Under the pieces are notes generated by a model. It searched no databases. It was not told where the DNA came from and worked only from the letters and a program-made list of their open reading frames with translations. Made by a program: the position numbers and the translations under genes. DNA of 21,406 nucleotides from the NCBI RefSeq assembly GCF_000972705.2, contig NZ_LATL02000213.1, positions 1 to 21,406 on the forward strand, read 5' to 3'. Shown in pieces: positions 1 to 9,700 of the stretch. This stretch comes from Limnoraphis robusta CS-951. GTDB lineage: Bacteria > Cyanobacteriota > Cyanobacteriia > Cyanobacteriales > Microcoleaceae. The stretch's first letter is position 1. Each line of letters begins with the position of its first letter.

Positions 1-24
1 ATTTAATATACCATATAAAACATT

Positions 25-64
25 GAGAAAAAATCAAAGCTACCCTAGAATCTCCTAGAGTAGC
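25..64 (-). terminator. Rho-independent terminator of ftsH
   Basis: Read on the minus strand, a 10-bp stem (GCTACTCTAG with CTAGGGTAGC, one G-T wobble) closes a 6-nt loop. It is followed by a T-rich run (TTTGATTTTTT). It starts about 38 bp beyond the ftsH stop codon, the expected place for its terminator. Confidence 0.8.
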
Positions 65-101
65 CTGATTAAGATTAAGTTTCTCAGATGAGAACGATCA
101 A

Positions 102-1940
102 CTAGGCGATCGCAGCGACTCGAACATCATTATTTCCTAAGAGTTCTTGCAGCTCCTCCGAGTCAACCGTCTCTTTCTCGATCAACATTTCTGCCAATTT
201 ATCCAGAACGTGGCGATTTTCCATCAACACATTTTTAGCACGAACGTAAGCTTCATCAACTAACTTACGAACTTCATCATCAATGGTTGCGGCTGTTTCT
301 TCGGAGAAATCCCGCTCAGACATGATATCACGACCGAGGAACACATTCCCCTGTTGACGACCCAAAGCTACAGGCCCCAAACGGTTACTCATCCCATAAC
401 GGGTAATCATTTGACGCGCCACACGAGTCACCTGTTGCAAGTCGTTAGAAGCGCCAGTGGTGACTTCTTCTTCGCCGAAAACAATTTCTTCCGCCAGACG
501 TCCGCCTAAAGCAACGGCCATCTGATTTTGCAAATAAGAACGACTGAACAACCCAGAGTCCATCCGATCTTCACTGGGCATAAACCAGGTTAACCCACCC
601 GCACGACCACGAGGAATAATGCTGATTTTTTGTACAGGGTCGTAGTCTGGCATCAACGCACCGACTAACGCATGACCCGCTTCGTGGAAGGCGACTAAAG
701 TTTTGCGTTTTTCGCTCATTACCCGATCTTTCTTCTCGGGGCCTGCGAGTACGCGGTCAATGGCGTCGTTCACCTCATCCATTGAAATTTCGGTTAAGTT
801 GCGACGGGCCGCCAAAATAGCCGCTTCGTTGAGTAAGTTCGACAGGTCAGCCCCGGTAAACCCAGGAGTCCGACGGGCAATTTTTTCGAGATCTACGTCT
901 TTAGCGAGGGTTTTGCCGCGTGCATGAACCCGCAGAATTTCCAGACGACCCGCGTAGTCAGGACGATCAACAACAACCTGACGGTCAAAACGACCCGGAC
1001 GCATTAACGCTGCATCCAAGACATCAGGACGGTTGGTGGCGGCAATAATGATAATTCCGGTATTGCCTTCAAAACCATCCATTTCGGTGAGTAACTGGTT
1101 GAGGGTTTGTTCCCGTTCATCGTTACCACCACCTAAACCCGCACCCCGTTGACGACCAACGGCGTCAATTTCATCGATGAATACAATACAGGGAGCGTTG
1201 GCTTTGGCTTGTTCAAACAGGTCGCGGACGCGGGACGCACCCACACCGACGAACATTTCTACAAATTCTGAACCGGAGATACTGAAGAAAGGAACACCTG
1301 CTTCACCCGCGACGGCTTTGGCGAGGAGGGTTTTACCGGTTCCAGGAGGGCCGACTAACAGCACGCCTTTGGGAATTTTCGCACCAACGGCGGTAAAGCG
1401 ATCGGCGTTTTTCAGGAAGTCTACCACTTCGCTGAGTTCGAGTTTGGCTTGTTCAATTCCGGCCACATCCCCAAAGGTGACTTGAGTTTGGGGTTCCATT
1501 TGAACTCGCGCTTTAGACTTGCCAAAGTTCATGGCTTGGCTTCCGGGGCCGCTTTGGGCGCGACGCAACAGAAAAAATAAGCCAACTAACAGTAAAATAG
1601 GGAAGAATAAGCTGCTGAGAGCTTTGAACCAGAAACCCTCATCACTTTGAGGCATCACGGAAATGTCAACGTTATTCTGACTCAGAATATCGATCAAGCC
1701 GGGATCGGGAGGAAGGTTAACCATGACTTTGGAACCATCTTCCGCCGTAACCAGGGCTTTAGAGCGATCAGCACTCAGGCTAACCCGCTCAACTTGCTTA
1801 TTTTCGACTTCCTGAATGAAGGTACTATATTTCCAAGTTTCCCGTGTTTGAGGTTGTTTATCAAAGAAGGCGGTTGCCAGGGCGATGACAACGATTGCTA
1901 AAAGTGCGTATAAGCCTGCGTTTCTCCAGCGTTTGTTCAC
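102..1940 (-). CDS. ftsH: FtsH, membrane-bound ATP-dependent zinc metalloprotease
   Basis: FtsH is a hexameric AAA+ protease that pulls damaged membrane and soluble proteins into a zinc protease chamber. In cyanobacteria it acts in thylakoid and plasma membranes, including photosystem II repair. The 612 residues show an N-terminal membrane segment (about 8-26), a lumenal/periplasmic domain, a second membrane segment (about 107-125), Walker A GPPGTGKT (197-204), Walker B IVFIDEID (252-259), the second region of homology with arginine fingers (302-320), the zinc motif HEAGH (419-423) and the third ligand Asp500. Length is normal for the family. The start is GTG, supported by an AGGAGG ten bases upstream. 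The N-terminus resembles the FtsH3-type cyanobacterial paralogue, but that paralogue assignment is from memory. The HIP1 octamer at 106-113 lies in its last codons. No frameshift or missing catalytic residue. Confidence 0.97.
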   Translation of the reverse strand: MNKRWRNAGLYALLAIVVIALATAFFDKQPQTRETWKYSTFIQEVENKQVERVSLSADRSKALVTAEDGSKVMVNLPPDPGLIDILSQNNVDISVMPQSDEGFWFKALSSLFFPILLLVGLFFLLRRAQSGPGSQAMNFGKSKARVQMEPQTQVTFGDVAGIEQAKLELSEVVDFLKNADRFTAVGAKIPKGVLLVGPPGTGKTLLAKAVAGEAGVPFFSISGSEFVEMFVGVGASRVRDLFEQAKANAPCIVFIDEIDAVGRQRGAGLGGGNDEREQTLNQLLTEMDGFEGNTGIIIIAATNRPDVLDAALMRPGRFDRQVVVDRPDYAGRLEILRVHARGKTLAKDVDLEKIARRTPGFTGADLSNLLNEAAILAARRNLTEISMDEVNDAIDRVLAGPEKKDRVMSEKRKTLVAFHEAGHALVGALMPDYDPVQKISIIPRGRAGGLTWFMPSEDRMDSGLFSRSYLQNQMAVALGGRLAEEIVFGEEEVTTGASNDLQQVTRVARQMITRYGMSNRLGPVALGRQQGNVFLGRDIMSERDFSEETAATIDDEVRKLVDEAYVRAKNVLMENRHVLDKLAEMLIEKETVDSEELQELLGNNDVRVAAIA

Positions 1941-2249
1941 CGGGGTCTATCCTCCTAATGTTGCTCAGAGTCCTGTGGACTCTGGTATCTTTTTTATTAT
2001 GTTTACCAATCTTAACGTATTTTTCACCAATCCTGGGGATCAGGACAAGAAGCCTTAACATCTTAAAATAGGTGATGCTCTAATCAGACACAGGGAGTTG
2101 TTTGACTACAATAAATTTATTTTTTTGTCAACCTCTGAGAAGGGGTTCAAGTTAAAATCGCCGTTTGTGATTCTTGATCTGAGCTTCAATCGCAAAAAAA
2201 GCTGACTTTAATTTCTATTTATAAAGAAAAGCGATTGTGTTAAAGTTAT
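1941..2249. other. Divergent intergenic region between ftsH and the glycan operon
   Basis: This 309-bp gap separates minus-strand ftsH from the plus-strand operon and must carry both promoters. It is AT-rich. I found no -35/-10 pair with good spacing on either strand, no convincing operator and no RNA gene. The ATG at 2250 lacks a clear Shine-Dalgarno. Confidence 0.5.
1951..1956 (-). promoter_or_regulatory. Shine-Dalgarno of ftsH (AGGAGG)
   Basis: A perfect AGGAGG on the minus strand sits 10 bases before the GTG start of ftsH. It supports that start over any internal ATG. Confidence 0.75.
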
Positions 2250-3059
2250 ATGTTTGAACTTGAATTTTCAATTAAATCGGCTGTTAGTTATTTTCAATCG
2301 GGAGACTATTTTAAAGCCGAGTTAGTTTGCCATCAAATTTTGGAAAATGTTCCCAATTGTGAGATTGCCATGAAACTGTTAGGCAAAATTCATCATCAGA
2401 ATTTGAAGCCGAAACAGGTCAACAATTATTCGGGTGAGGCTTATCACTTATGGTACTACAATAGTCATGTTTGGACAACTACAACTTGGGCAGGAGTCAG
2501 TGCGCTCAAGTCTCCTTGTGATATGTGGAACTATCAAGAAATTATTTTTGACTTAAAACCGAGTTTAATTATTGAGTTTGGAACTCGTTACGGAGGAGCC
2601 ACCTTATTTTTTGCTCATCTCCTCGATCAAATTCCTCAAACTTCTAAAGTTTTCTCCGTTGACAATGATCAGAGTTGTCTCGATGATCAAGTTAAGCAAC
2701 ATCCTCGCATTGAACTGATGCTTTCATCCTCAACTCATCCTGTCGTTGCTCAAAGAATTTCGATGTTGCGACAAGAATTTTCGGGGCGAGTTTTTGCCAT
2801 TTTGGATAGTGACCACAGCAAAGATCATGTCTTAGAAGAAATGCTCTTGTTACGTCCTCTTTTAACATCAGGAGATTATTTAATTGTCGAAGATGGGAAT
2901 ATTAACGGTCATCCAGTTTTACCAGAATGGGGAGAAGGGCCTTATGAAGCGATAGAAGCCTATTTTTCCCAATATCCTGATGATTATAAACTGGATGAAC
3001 AACGAGAGCAGAAATTTGGTTTTACCTGGGCACCCAAAGGATTTTTAATTCGATATTAA
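2250..3059 (+). CDS. CmcI/cephalosporin-hydroxylase-family methyltransferase with TPR-like N-terminus
   Basis: The protein has 269 residues. Residues 1-50 look like one or two TPR-type helices (a SYFQSGDYFKAE pattern near 13-24). From about 65 it resembles the CmcI family, Rossmann-fold enzymes that are mostly SAM-dependent O-methyltransferases of sugars and natural products. Visible motifs are the SAM-binding IEFGTRYGGAT (108-118), the acidic VDND (137-140), LDSDHSKDHV (185-194) and VEDGNING (213-220). The Asp/Glu positions in the last two correspond to the divalent-metal site known in CmcI-type enzymes. It is the first gene of a tight operon with a second methyltransferase and a giant glycosyltransferase, which suggests methylation of a sugar in a surface glycan (inference). 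The family assignment rests on motif recognition. Confidence 0.75.
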   Translation: MFELEFSIKSAVSYFQSGDYFKAELVCHQILENVPNCEIAMKLLGKIHHQNLKPKQVNNYSGEAYHLWYYNSHVWTTTTWAGVSALKSPCDMWNYQEIIFDLKPSLIIEFGTRYGGATLFFAHLLDQIPQTSKVFSVDNDQSCLDDQVKQHPRIELMLSSSTHPVVAQRISMLRQEFSGRVFAILDSDHSKDHVLEEMLLLRPLLTSGDYLIVEDGNINGHPVLPEWGEGPYEAIEAYFSQYPDDYKLDEQREQKFGFTWAPKGFLIRY

Positions 3060-3078
3060 TTGGCATTAAAATTAAGTT

Positions 3079-3720
3079 ATGAAATTTAGATTCCATCAAC
3101 CTACCTTAAAGTTATTAGAAGGATTATCAGGAGTAGAACTTGGCGCTGCGGCTCATAACCCTTTTGGTGTTAATGCGATTAATGTTGCACCTAAATTTGA
3201 TGAAAAGGTTTATCGAGAAAGTCAGGTTGAAATGGGTGAAACTCCTACTCCAATCGATCTTTATGGAGATGCGACTGATATTCCTGTCGAAAAACACAGC
3301 CAAGATTTTGTATTATCCAGTCATGTTTTTGAACATATTCCTAACCCAGTCCAAGCTTTTTTAGAATGGCAAAGAGTCCTTAAATCGGGAGGATATATTG
3401 TGATGATTGTTCCCCAACCGGATGCTTTATTGGGTGATAATAGACCGTTATCAACTTATGATAAACTGATTCAAGCTTATCACGAAAACTGGACGATTGA
3501 CACCGCACCTCCCGGAAGTTGTTATTCCGATCACTATTGGAAATTTACCTCGACAACCTTAAGAGGATTTCTTGAAAAGTTAAAATCAGGAGTTGCAGGT
3601 TTACCCCCAATTAATTGGACGTTAATTGGCGTTGAAGATCCAGATAGTAAAGTTGGAAATGGGTTTTGGCTGGCTTATAAAGTTCCCGAATTTAATTTTA
3701 AAGTTAAAAATCTGATCTAG
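3079..3720 (+). CDS. Class I SAM-dependent methyltransferase (Methyltransf_11 type)
   Basis: This 213-residue protein has the order of a small SAM methyltransferase. Motif I, GVELGAAAHNPF, lies near residue 18. An acidic loop with a GDAT segment near 63-66 follows. The post-motif SSHVFEHI lies near 75-82 and the RVLKSGGYIVMIVP strand-loop near 98-111. These regions bind SAM in such enzymes. The substrate cannot be told from sequence. It starts 19 bp after the previous stop and ends 9 bp before the glycosyltransferase ATG, so co-transcription is very likely. A role in methylating a sugar nucleotide or growing glycan chain is inferred from context only. The start region has no strong Shine-Dalgarno. 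Confidence 0.8.
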   Translation: MKFRFHQPTLKLLEGLSGVELGAAAHNPFGVNAINVAPKFDEKVYRESQVEMGETPTPIDLYGDATDIPVEKHSQDFVLSSHVFEHIPNPVQAFLEWQRVLKSGGYIVMIVPQPDALLGDNRPLSTYDKLIQAYHENWTIDTAPPGSCYSDHYWKFTSTTLRGFLEKLKSGVAGLPPINWTLIGVEDPDSKVGNGFWLAYKVPEFNFKVKNLI

Positions 3721-3729
3721 GAAAAAAAT

Positions 3730-6700
3730 ATGCGTTCTCAAGCTGAATTGAATCATCAACCTCTAATTAGTATTATTGTTCCCGTTTTCAATCCACCCGA
3801 ACCCTATTTAAGAGCGGCTATACAATCCGTTCTCGATCAAACCTATTCTCATTGGGAATTGTGTATTGCTGATGATGCTTCAACTTTCCCTTATGTGCGA
3901 AGGGTTTTAGAAGAATACGCTCAACAAGATACTCGCATTAAACCGATATTCAGAACGGAAAATGGTCACATTTCTGCTTGTTCAAATTCGGCGTTAGAAA
4001 TAGCAACGGGTGAATTTATTGCGTTGCTGGATCACGATGATTTACTCACTTCTGATGCGTTAGAAGAGGTTGTGCGGCTACTCAATCAGCATCCCGAAGC
4101 GGATATGATCTATTCCGATGAAGATAAAATAGATAATAACAATCAATTTAGAGAAGCCGCTTATAAACCGGATTGGTGTCCCGATTCATTTCTTTCCCGA
4201 ATGTACACCTGTCATTTAGGGGTTTATCGTCGATCATTAGTGAATGAAATTGCAGGATTTAGACAAGGATTTGAAGGAAGTCAAGATTATGATTTAGTCT
4301 TGAGACTCACCGAAAAAACAAATAAAATCTTTCATATTCCTAAAATTCTTTATCACTGGAGAATGCACTCGGCTTCAGCTTCCATGTCACAAACGGCTAA
4401 ACCCTACGCTTATGAAGCCGCAACCAAAGCGTTAACTGAAGCTATGCAAAGACGGAATGAAGGCGGACAGGTTATTCCTTTAAAAGATTCTCCGGGGTAT
4501 TACAGTATTCGCTATGAAATTGATCGATCTAAACTTGTTAGCATTATTATTCCGACGCGAGATTATGGCAGTATTTTGCATCAGTGTTTAACTTCTATTT
4601 TTCAGAATACAAGCTATCCCAACTATGAAGTTATTGTGATTGACAATGGGAGTGTTGAAGCCGAAACCAAAAACATTTTAAACTTTTGGAAACAGCAAAA
4701 ATCGGCTCAATTTAAAACCTATCGTTTAGACATTCCCTTTAATTATTCTCAGTTGAATAACTATGGCGTGAGTCAAGCCAACGGAGAATATTTCATCTTT
4801 TTGAATAATGATACTAAAATTCTGACATCTGATTGGATTGAGGCGTTGGTTGAGCAAGCTAAACGTTCTTCAATTGGTGCTGTCAGTGGATTGCTTCTAT
4901 ATCCTGATAAATCCCTGCAAAACGCCGGATTTGTTTTAAGTAAAAATCAAATATCGAGTTCTTTTTATCAGGGAATTACTAAAATAAATGATTATGATAC
5001 GTTCTTACAAATCAGCTTAATTAATAATGTTTCTGCGGTGAGTGGCGCTTGTTTAGCCTGTCGTCGCACTGTATTTGAAGAAGTTGGCGGATTTGATGAA
5101 GCATTACCCTTGATCTACAATGATGTTGATTTTTGTCTAAAACTCATCCATCAAGGTTATCGAAATATTTATCTTCCTCATGTTCGACTCTATCATCAAG
5201 AGTTGAAAAGTTGGAATGTCGAATTAACCCCCTATCAACGTAGCAAAATTCAGGATTCTGCTCAACAATTAATCCAAGAACGATGGGGTAAAATATTTAA
5301 TTCTGATCCCTGTTGTCATCCTCATTTTATTCAAAAATTTACCGCTAAATCCGTAGAAGTTCCTGCTGTTCACCAGCATCAGAGAACCGTGAGTTATCCT
5401 TTAGTCAGTGTTTGCATCCCGACTTATAATGGTGAGAAATATTTAGCCGAGTGTTTAGAGAGTGTTTTATCTCAAACCTATCCTCATTTAGAAATTATTA
5501 TATCTGATGATGGTTCAACCGACAAAACTATAGCTATTGCTCAATCTTTTCAATCTAAATTCTCGGGTAACTTTCAAATTTTCAGTCATTGTCAGTATGG
5601 ATTAGCTGTTAATTGGAATTACTCGATTTCTCAGACTCAAGGAAAATATATAAAATTTATATTTCAAGATGATATTTTAGAAAATAGCTGTATTGAAGAC
5701 TTAGTAAATTTAGCCGAACAAGATGAAAAAATAGGATTAGTCTTTTCTCGTCGTGAAATATTGGTTTCTCCAGAAGCACAATCTAATCAATATTGCCAAG
5801 AAATTAGTGTTTACGCTCAAGATATTGATAAACATTGGCTGAATCTAAAATCAATACAAGAGGGAAAAGAACTCCTCGCTGTTCCCTATCTATTAAATCA
5901 TCCCATCAATAAAATCGGAGAACCCAGTACAGTTTTAATCCGCAAAAGTGTATTTAAGAATGTCGGAATCTTCGATCCTGAACTCTATCAACTACTTGAT
6001 TTAGAACTGTGGTTCAGGATTATGAGTCAATATAAAATCGGTTTCGTTAATAAAAGCTTGTCTCACTTTCGGATTCATCCAGAACAATTATCGATTGCCA
6101 ATAAACTTAAAGGAAATAGTCAGCGAGATATTCATAAATTCTATCATAAAATTGTTAATAGCTCTTATTTTAATGATTTAGACTCAAAGCTACAATCTCA
6201 ATTAATGCAAACCTTCAAAAAGACATCAGAAAATCAGACTCAATCCCGTTTAAATTCCCTAAATTTTACTCAGATTCAGCCAAATATAGAACAAAACAAT
6301 AAACCTTTTTGGTCTGTTATGATTCCGACTTACAACGGATCAAAGTATTTAGAATATACACTAAAAAGTCTGTTAAATCAAGCTCCCAGTTCCGCAGAAA
6401 TGCAAATTGAGGTAATTGATGATTGTTCCCCAGATGAAGATATAGAAGCACTGGTTCAACAAATTGCAGGCGATCGCATTTCATTCTATCGACAACCGCG
6501 AAACTTAGGCTTAATTGGAAATTGGAATGACTGTATTCAACGCGCAAAAGGAGAATGGGTTCATATTCTCCATCAAGATGATTTTGTCTTACCAGGATTT
6601 TATCATAAATTGCGAGAACTCTTAGAAAAAGAACCCCAAGCTGGTGCGGGTTTTTGTCGTCATTATTATGTAGATGCGGAAGGAAAACAGCGTTCAATCT

Positions 6701-9700
6701 CGGCTTTAGAACAGGAAAATTATGGAATTCTTGATAACTGGATCGAACGAATTGCTGTCATGCAACGGGTTCAATTTGCTTCAATTGTTGTTAAACGAAG
6801 TGTGTATGAAACTCTCGGAGGATTTTGTCTGGATGCGGGTTCAGCAGCAGATTGGGAAATGTGGAAACGCATCGCCGCACACTATTCTGTTGTCTATGAA
6901 CCTCAACCTTTGGCTTGTTATCGTCTCCATTCAAGTTCCGAAAGTTCTCGCTTAATTGCAGTGGGTGAAAATATTAAAGATACTCTAAAATCGATTGAAA
7001 TTTCTCACTCTTATCTTCCACCAGAAAAAGCACAAACACTTTCCCAAAAAGCCAGAGAACATTATGCGTTTTACGCGCTGAATACAGCGAAAAAAATGTT
7101 AGGAGTGGGGGAAGAAAAAACAGCGATCGCACAAATTAAAGCCGCAGTACAATGTAGTCAGTCTCAGCCTGTCAAAGATGCGATTATTCAGCTATTCAGT
7201 TCAGAAATATGGGGTTCTCAAGACTTCAATGGTATTTTGAAAGAAGTAACAACTCTATCAGAACAATATCGCCAAAATCCCAAAAATATAACTGTTTTAG
7301 ATAAACTGCGAAAAATCCGCCAAACATTAGGACAATTTTGGCTGAATACATCCTTTAAAAAATTAGATAATTTTTATACAGAAGATTGCGGAAAAATTCA
7401 CCAAACCTTACTCAATACTGGGATAAAAAATGAACCGTTAACTGAAGCTGAACAGTCAGAAGTTAATCAATGGATAGCCTATCTTTCTCAGGGTTTAAAT
7501 CAACCTAATGCTATCCCACATCTCCTCGCCACAATGTTGTATTGCTATCCCCATCAACTCCCCTCTCAATGGTACAAAAACGCTCCTATTCCCAACTGGT
7601 TTGTGAATGATTATCTGACATTTATGCTGACACCACCTCATTTCTTTCAGCAAACCGGAGAAGTTGAACGTTATTATTCTTATCTGAAAGGATGGGTTGA
7701 CTATCTTCATAGTCGAATCTTTAGTGATAAAATCTCAAAAACTTGGCAAGATATCGCTAATGTGTTTCTGCTTAGAATGAACGCGATTCCGCTTTATTTT
7801 AGTTCCGAAAATATCAAAGATATCTATATCAAACGAGCGGAAATTATGGAGTTAGCGCTCTTAAGTCAGGGTAATAAACTAGATTATACCTTTCCGAAAC
7901 GCTCTGAAAGCCTAGATAAAATTCGTTTAGGAATTCTCAGCACTCACTGGAACCCCCAAACGGAAACCTATTCAACGTTACCTGTTTTTGAACATCTTGA
8001 TAGAAATCAGTTTGAAATTATTCTCTACACTTGTCAAATCAACAATCATCCTCTGGAAAAATATTGTCAGAGTCGTGCGGATCGTTGGATCAAACTTCCT
8101 CAAAAATTAAGCGATCAAGTAAAAACCATTCGTGCTGATGATTTAGACATCCTTTTAATTGGTACTAATGTTACCGCAGTCACCCATTCTATTACCCTGT
8201 TAGCGTTACATCGACTCGCCAGAATTCAAGTCACTTCGACTTCTTCTTGTGTGACAACGGGAATGCGAAATATTGATTATTATATCTCTGGAAATTTAAC
8301 GGAATCTCCCCAAGCACCCCAACAATATAGTGAAAAGTTAGCCGTCATTGAAGGAACTGCACATTGTTTTAATTACTACGCTATCCCACCTGCTCAACCA
8401 ACAGTTCATCCTCAACGTTCTGATTTGAAACTTGATGAAAATACGGTTGTTTTTATCTCGGGTGCGAACTTTTATAAAATTATACCGGAGTTGAGAGAAA
8501 CTTGGGCAAAAATTCTTGCAAAAGTTCCGAATTCTGTTTTAATTCTCTATCCCTTTAACCCCAACTGGACATCTAATTATGCTCGAATTCCTTTTCTCAA
8601 TACCCTCAAAACCGCTTTTGAACGTTACAACGTTAAACCCAGTCGTCTGATGATTTTAGACACTCAACCCAGTCGAACGGATATTAAACAATATCTAAAA
8701 TTAGCAGATGTTTATTTAGATTCCTATCCCTTTTCTGGGGTGAATTCTTTGGTTGATCCCTTAGAAGTAGGTTTAGTAACTATTACTCAAGAGGGTGATT
8801 CTTTCCGTTCAAAAATGGGATCATCTTTATTAAAATGCCTAGCTTTAAATGACTTAATTGTTGACAGCGAAGATGCTTATATCAACTTAGCAGTTCAGTT
8901 GGCGACAGACGCTAAACTCCGGCAACAATATAGTCAAAATATTGCAGAAAAAATGCAGCACAATCCACCTTTCTTAGATAGTTATCGTTATTCTAAAAAG
9001 ATGGAGTCGCTATTTAAGCAACTGTTCAATACTTTGAAACAACAGCAAGAATTTCCTGAAATTCCTCTCAACACAGCGATCGCCAGACGAGACTATTTAT
9101 CGGAGTTAGTTCATCATATTAATCTCTACACACTTAATCCCTCTGAGGAAGCTATTATCGAACGTTTACGGCAACTTCGTAAAGTGATGGCGGAATATTG
9201 GTTAAAAATTTCTCCTGATCAATTAGAAGAAGTTTACAAAGGACATATGGGAAATGGTTATCAAGTGTTACTCAGTCGCGGAATTCAGCATGAAGCTTTA
9301 ATCGAAGCTGAACGTCAATTTGTCGATCAACTCACGCAAGTCGCAACGGGTTTAAAACATCCAAATTCACTCAACTGTTTAATGGCGGCGATGTTGTATT
9401 ATGTTCCCGGAAAAATGTTAGTTCGAGATGCAGAGAAACGTTTACCCAGTTGGTTAATAAAAGACTATCAAACGGTATTTGAAAATCAACAAGCTTTGCA
9501 GAAAGTTGAACAGACATTAGCCGCAGCACAGTTAAAAACAACACCGGAAACCTTAACTCAAAATACTCCCGATCTGAAAACTCAACAATATCAGAATCGC
9601 CTACAAGGTTGTTTAAACTTATATCGTATTGATCCATCCAATCAATCTGTTGTAGAAGAATTACGTCAAATTCGGCGACAACTGGCTGATTTCTGGTTAA

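Noticed and set aside
703..927. Plus-strand frame inside ftsH
   Set aside because: It is antisense to the conserved AAA+ and protease region of ftsH; shadow frame.
6317..6697. Minus-strand open frame inside the giant glycosyltransferase gene
   Set aside because: It is antisense to the conserved GT2-4 domain, has no recognisable motif and has no ribosome site.
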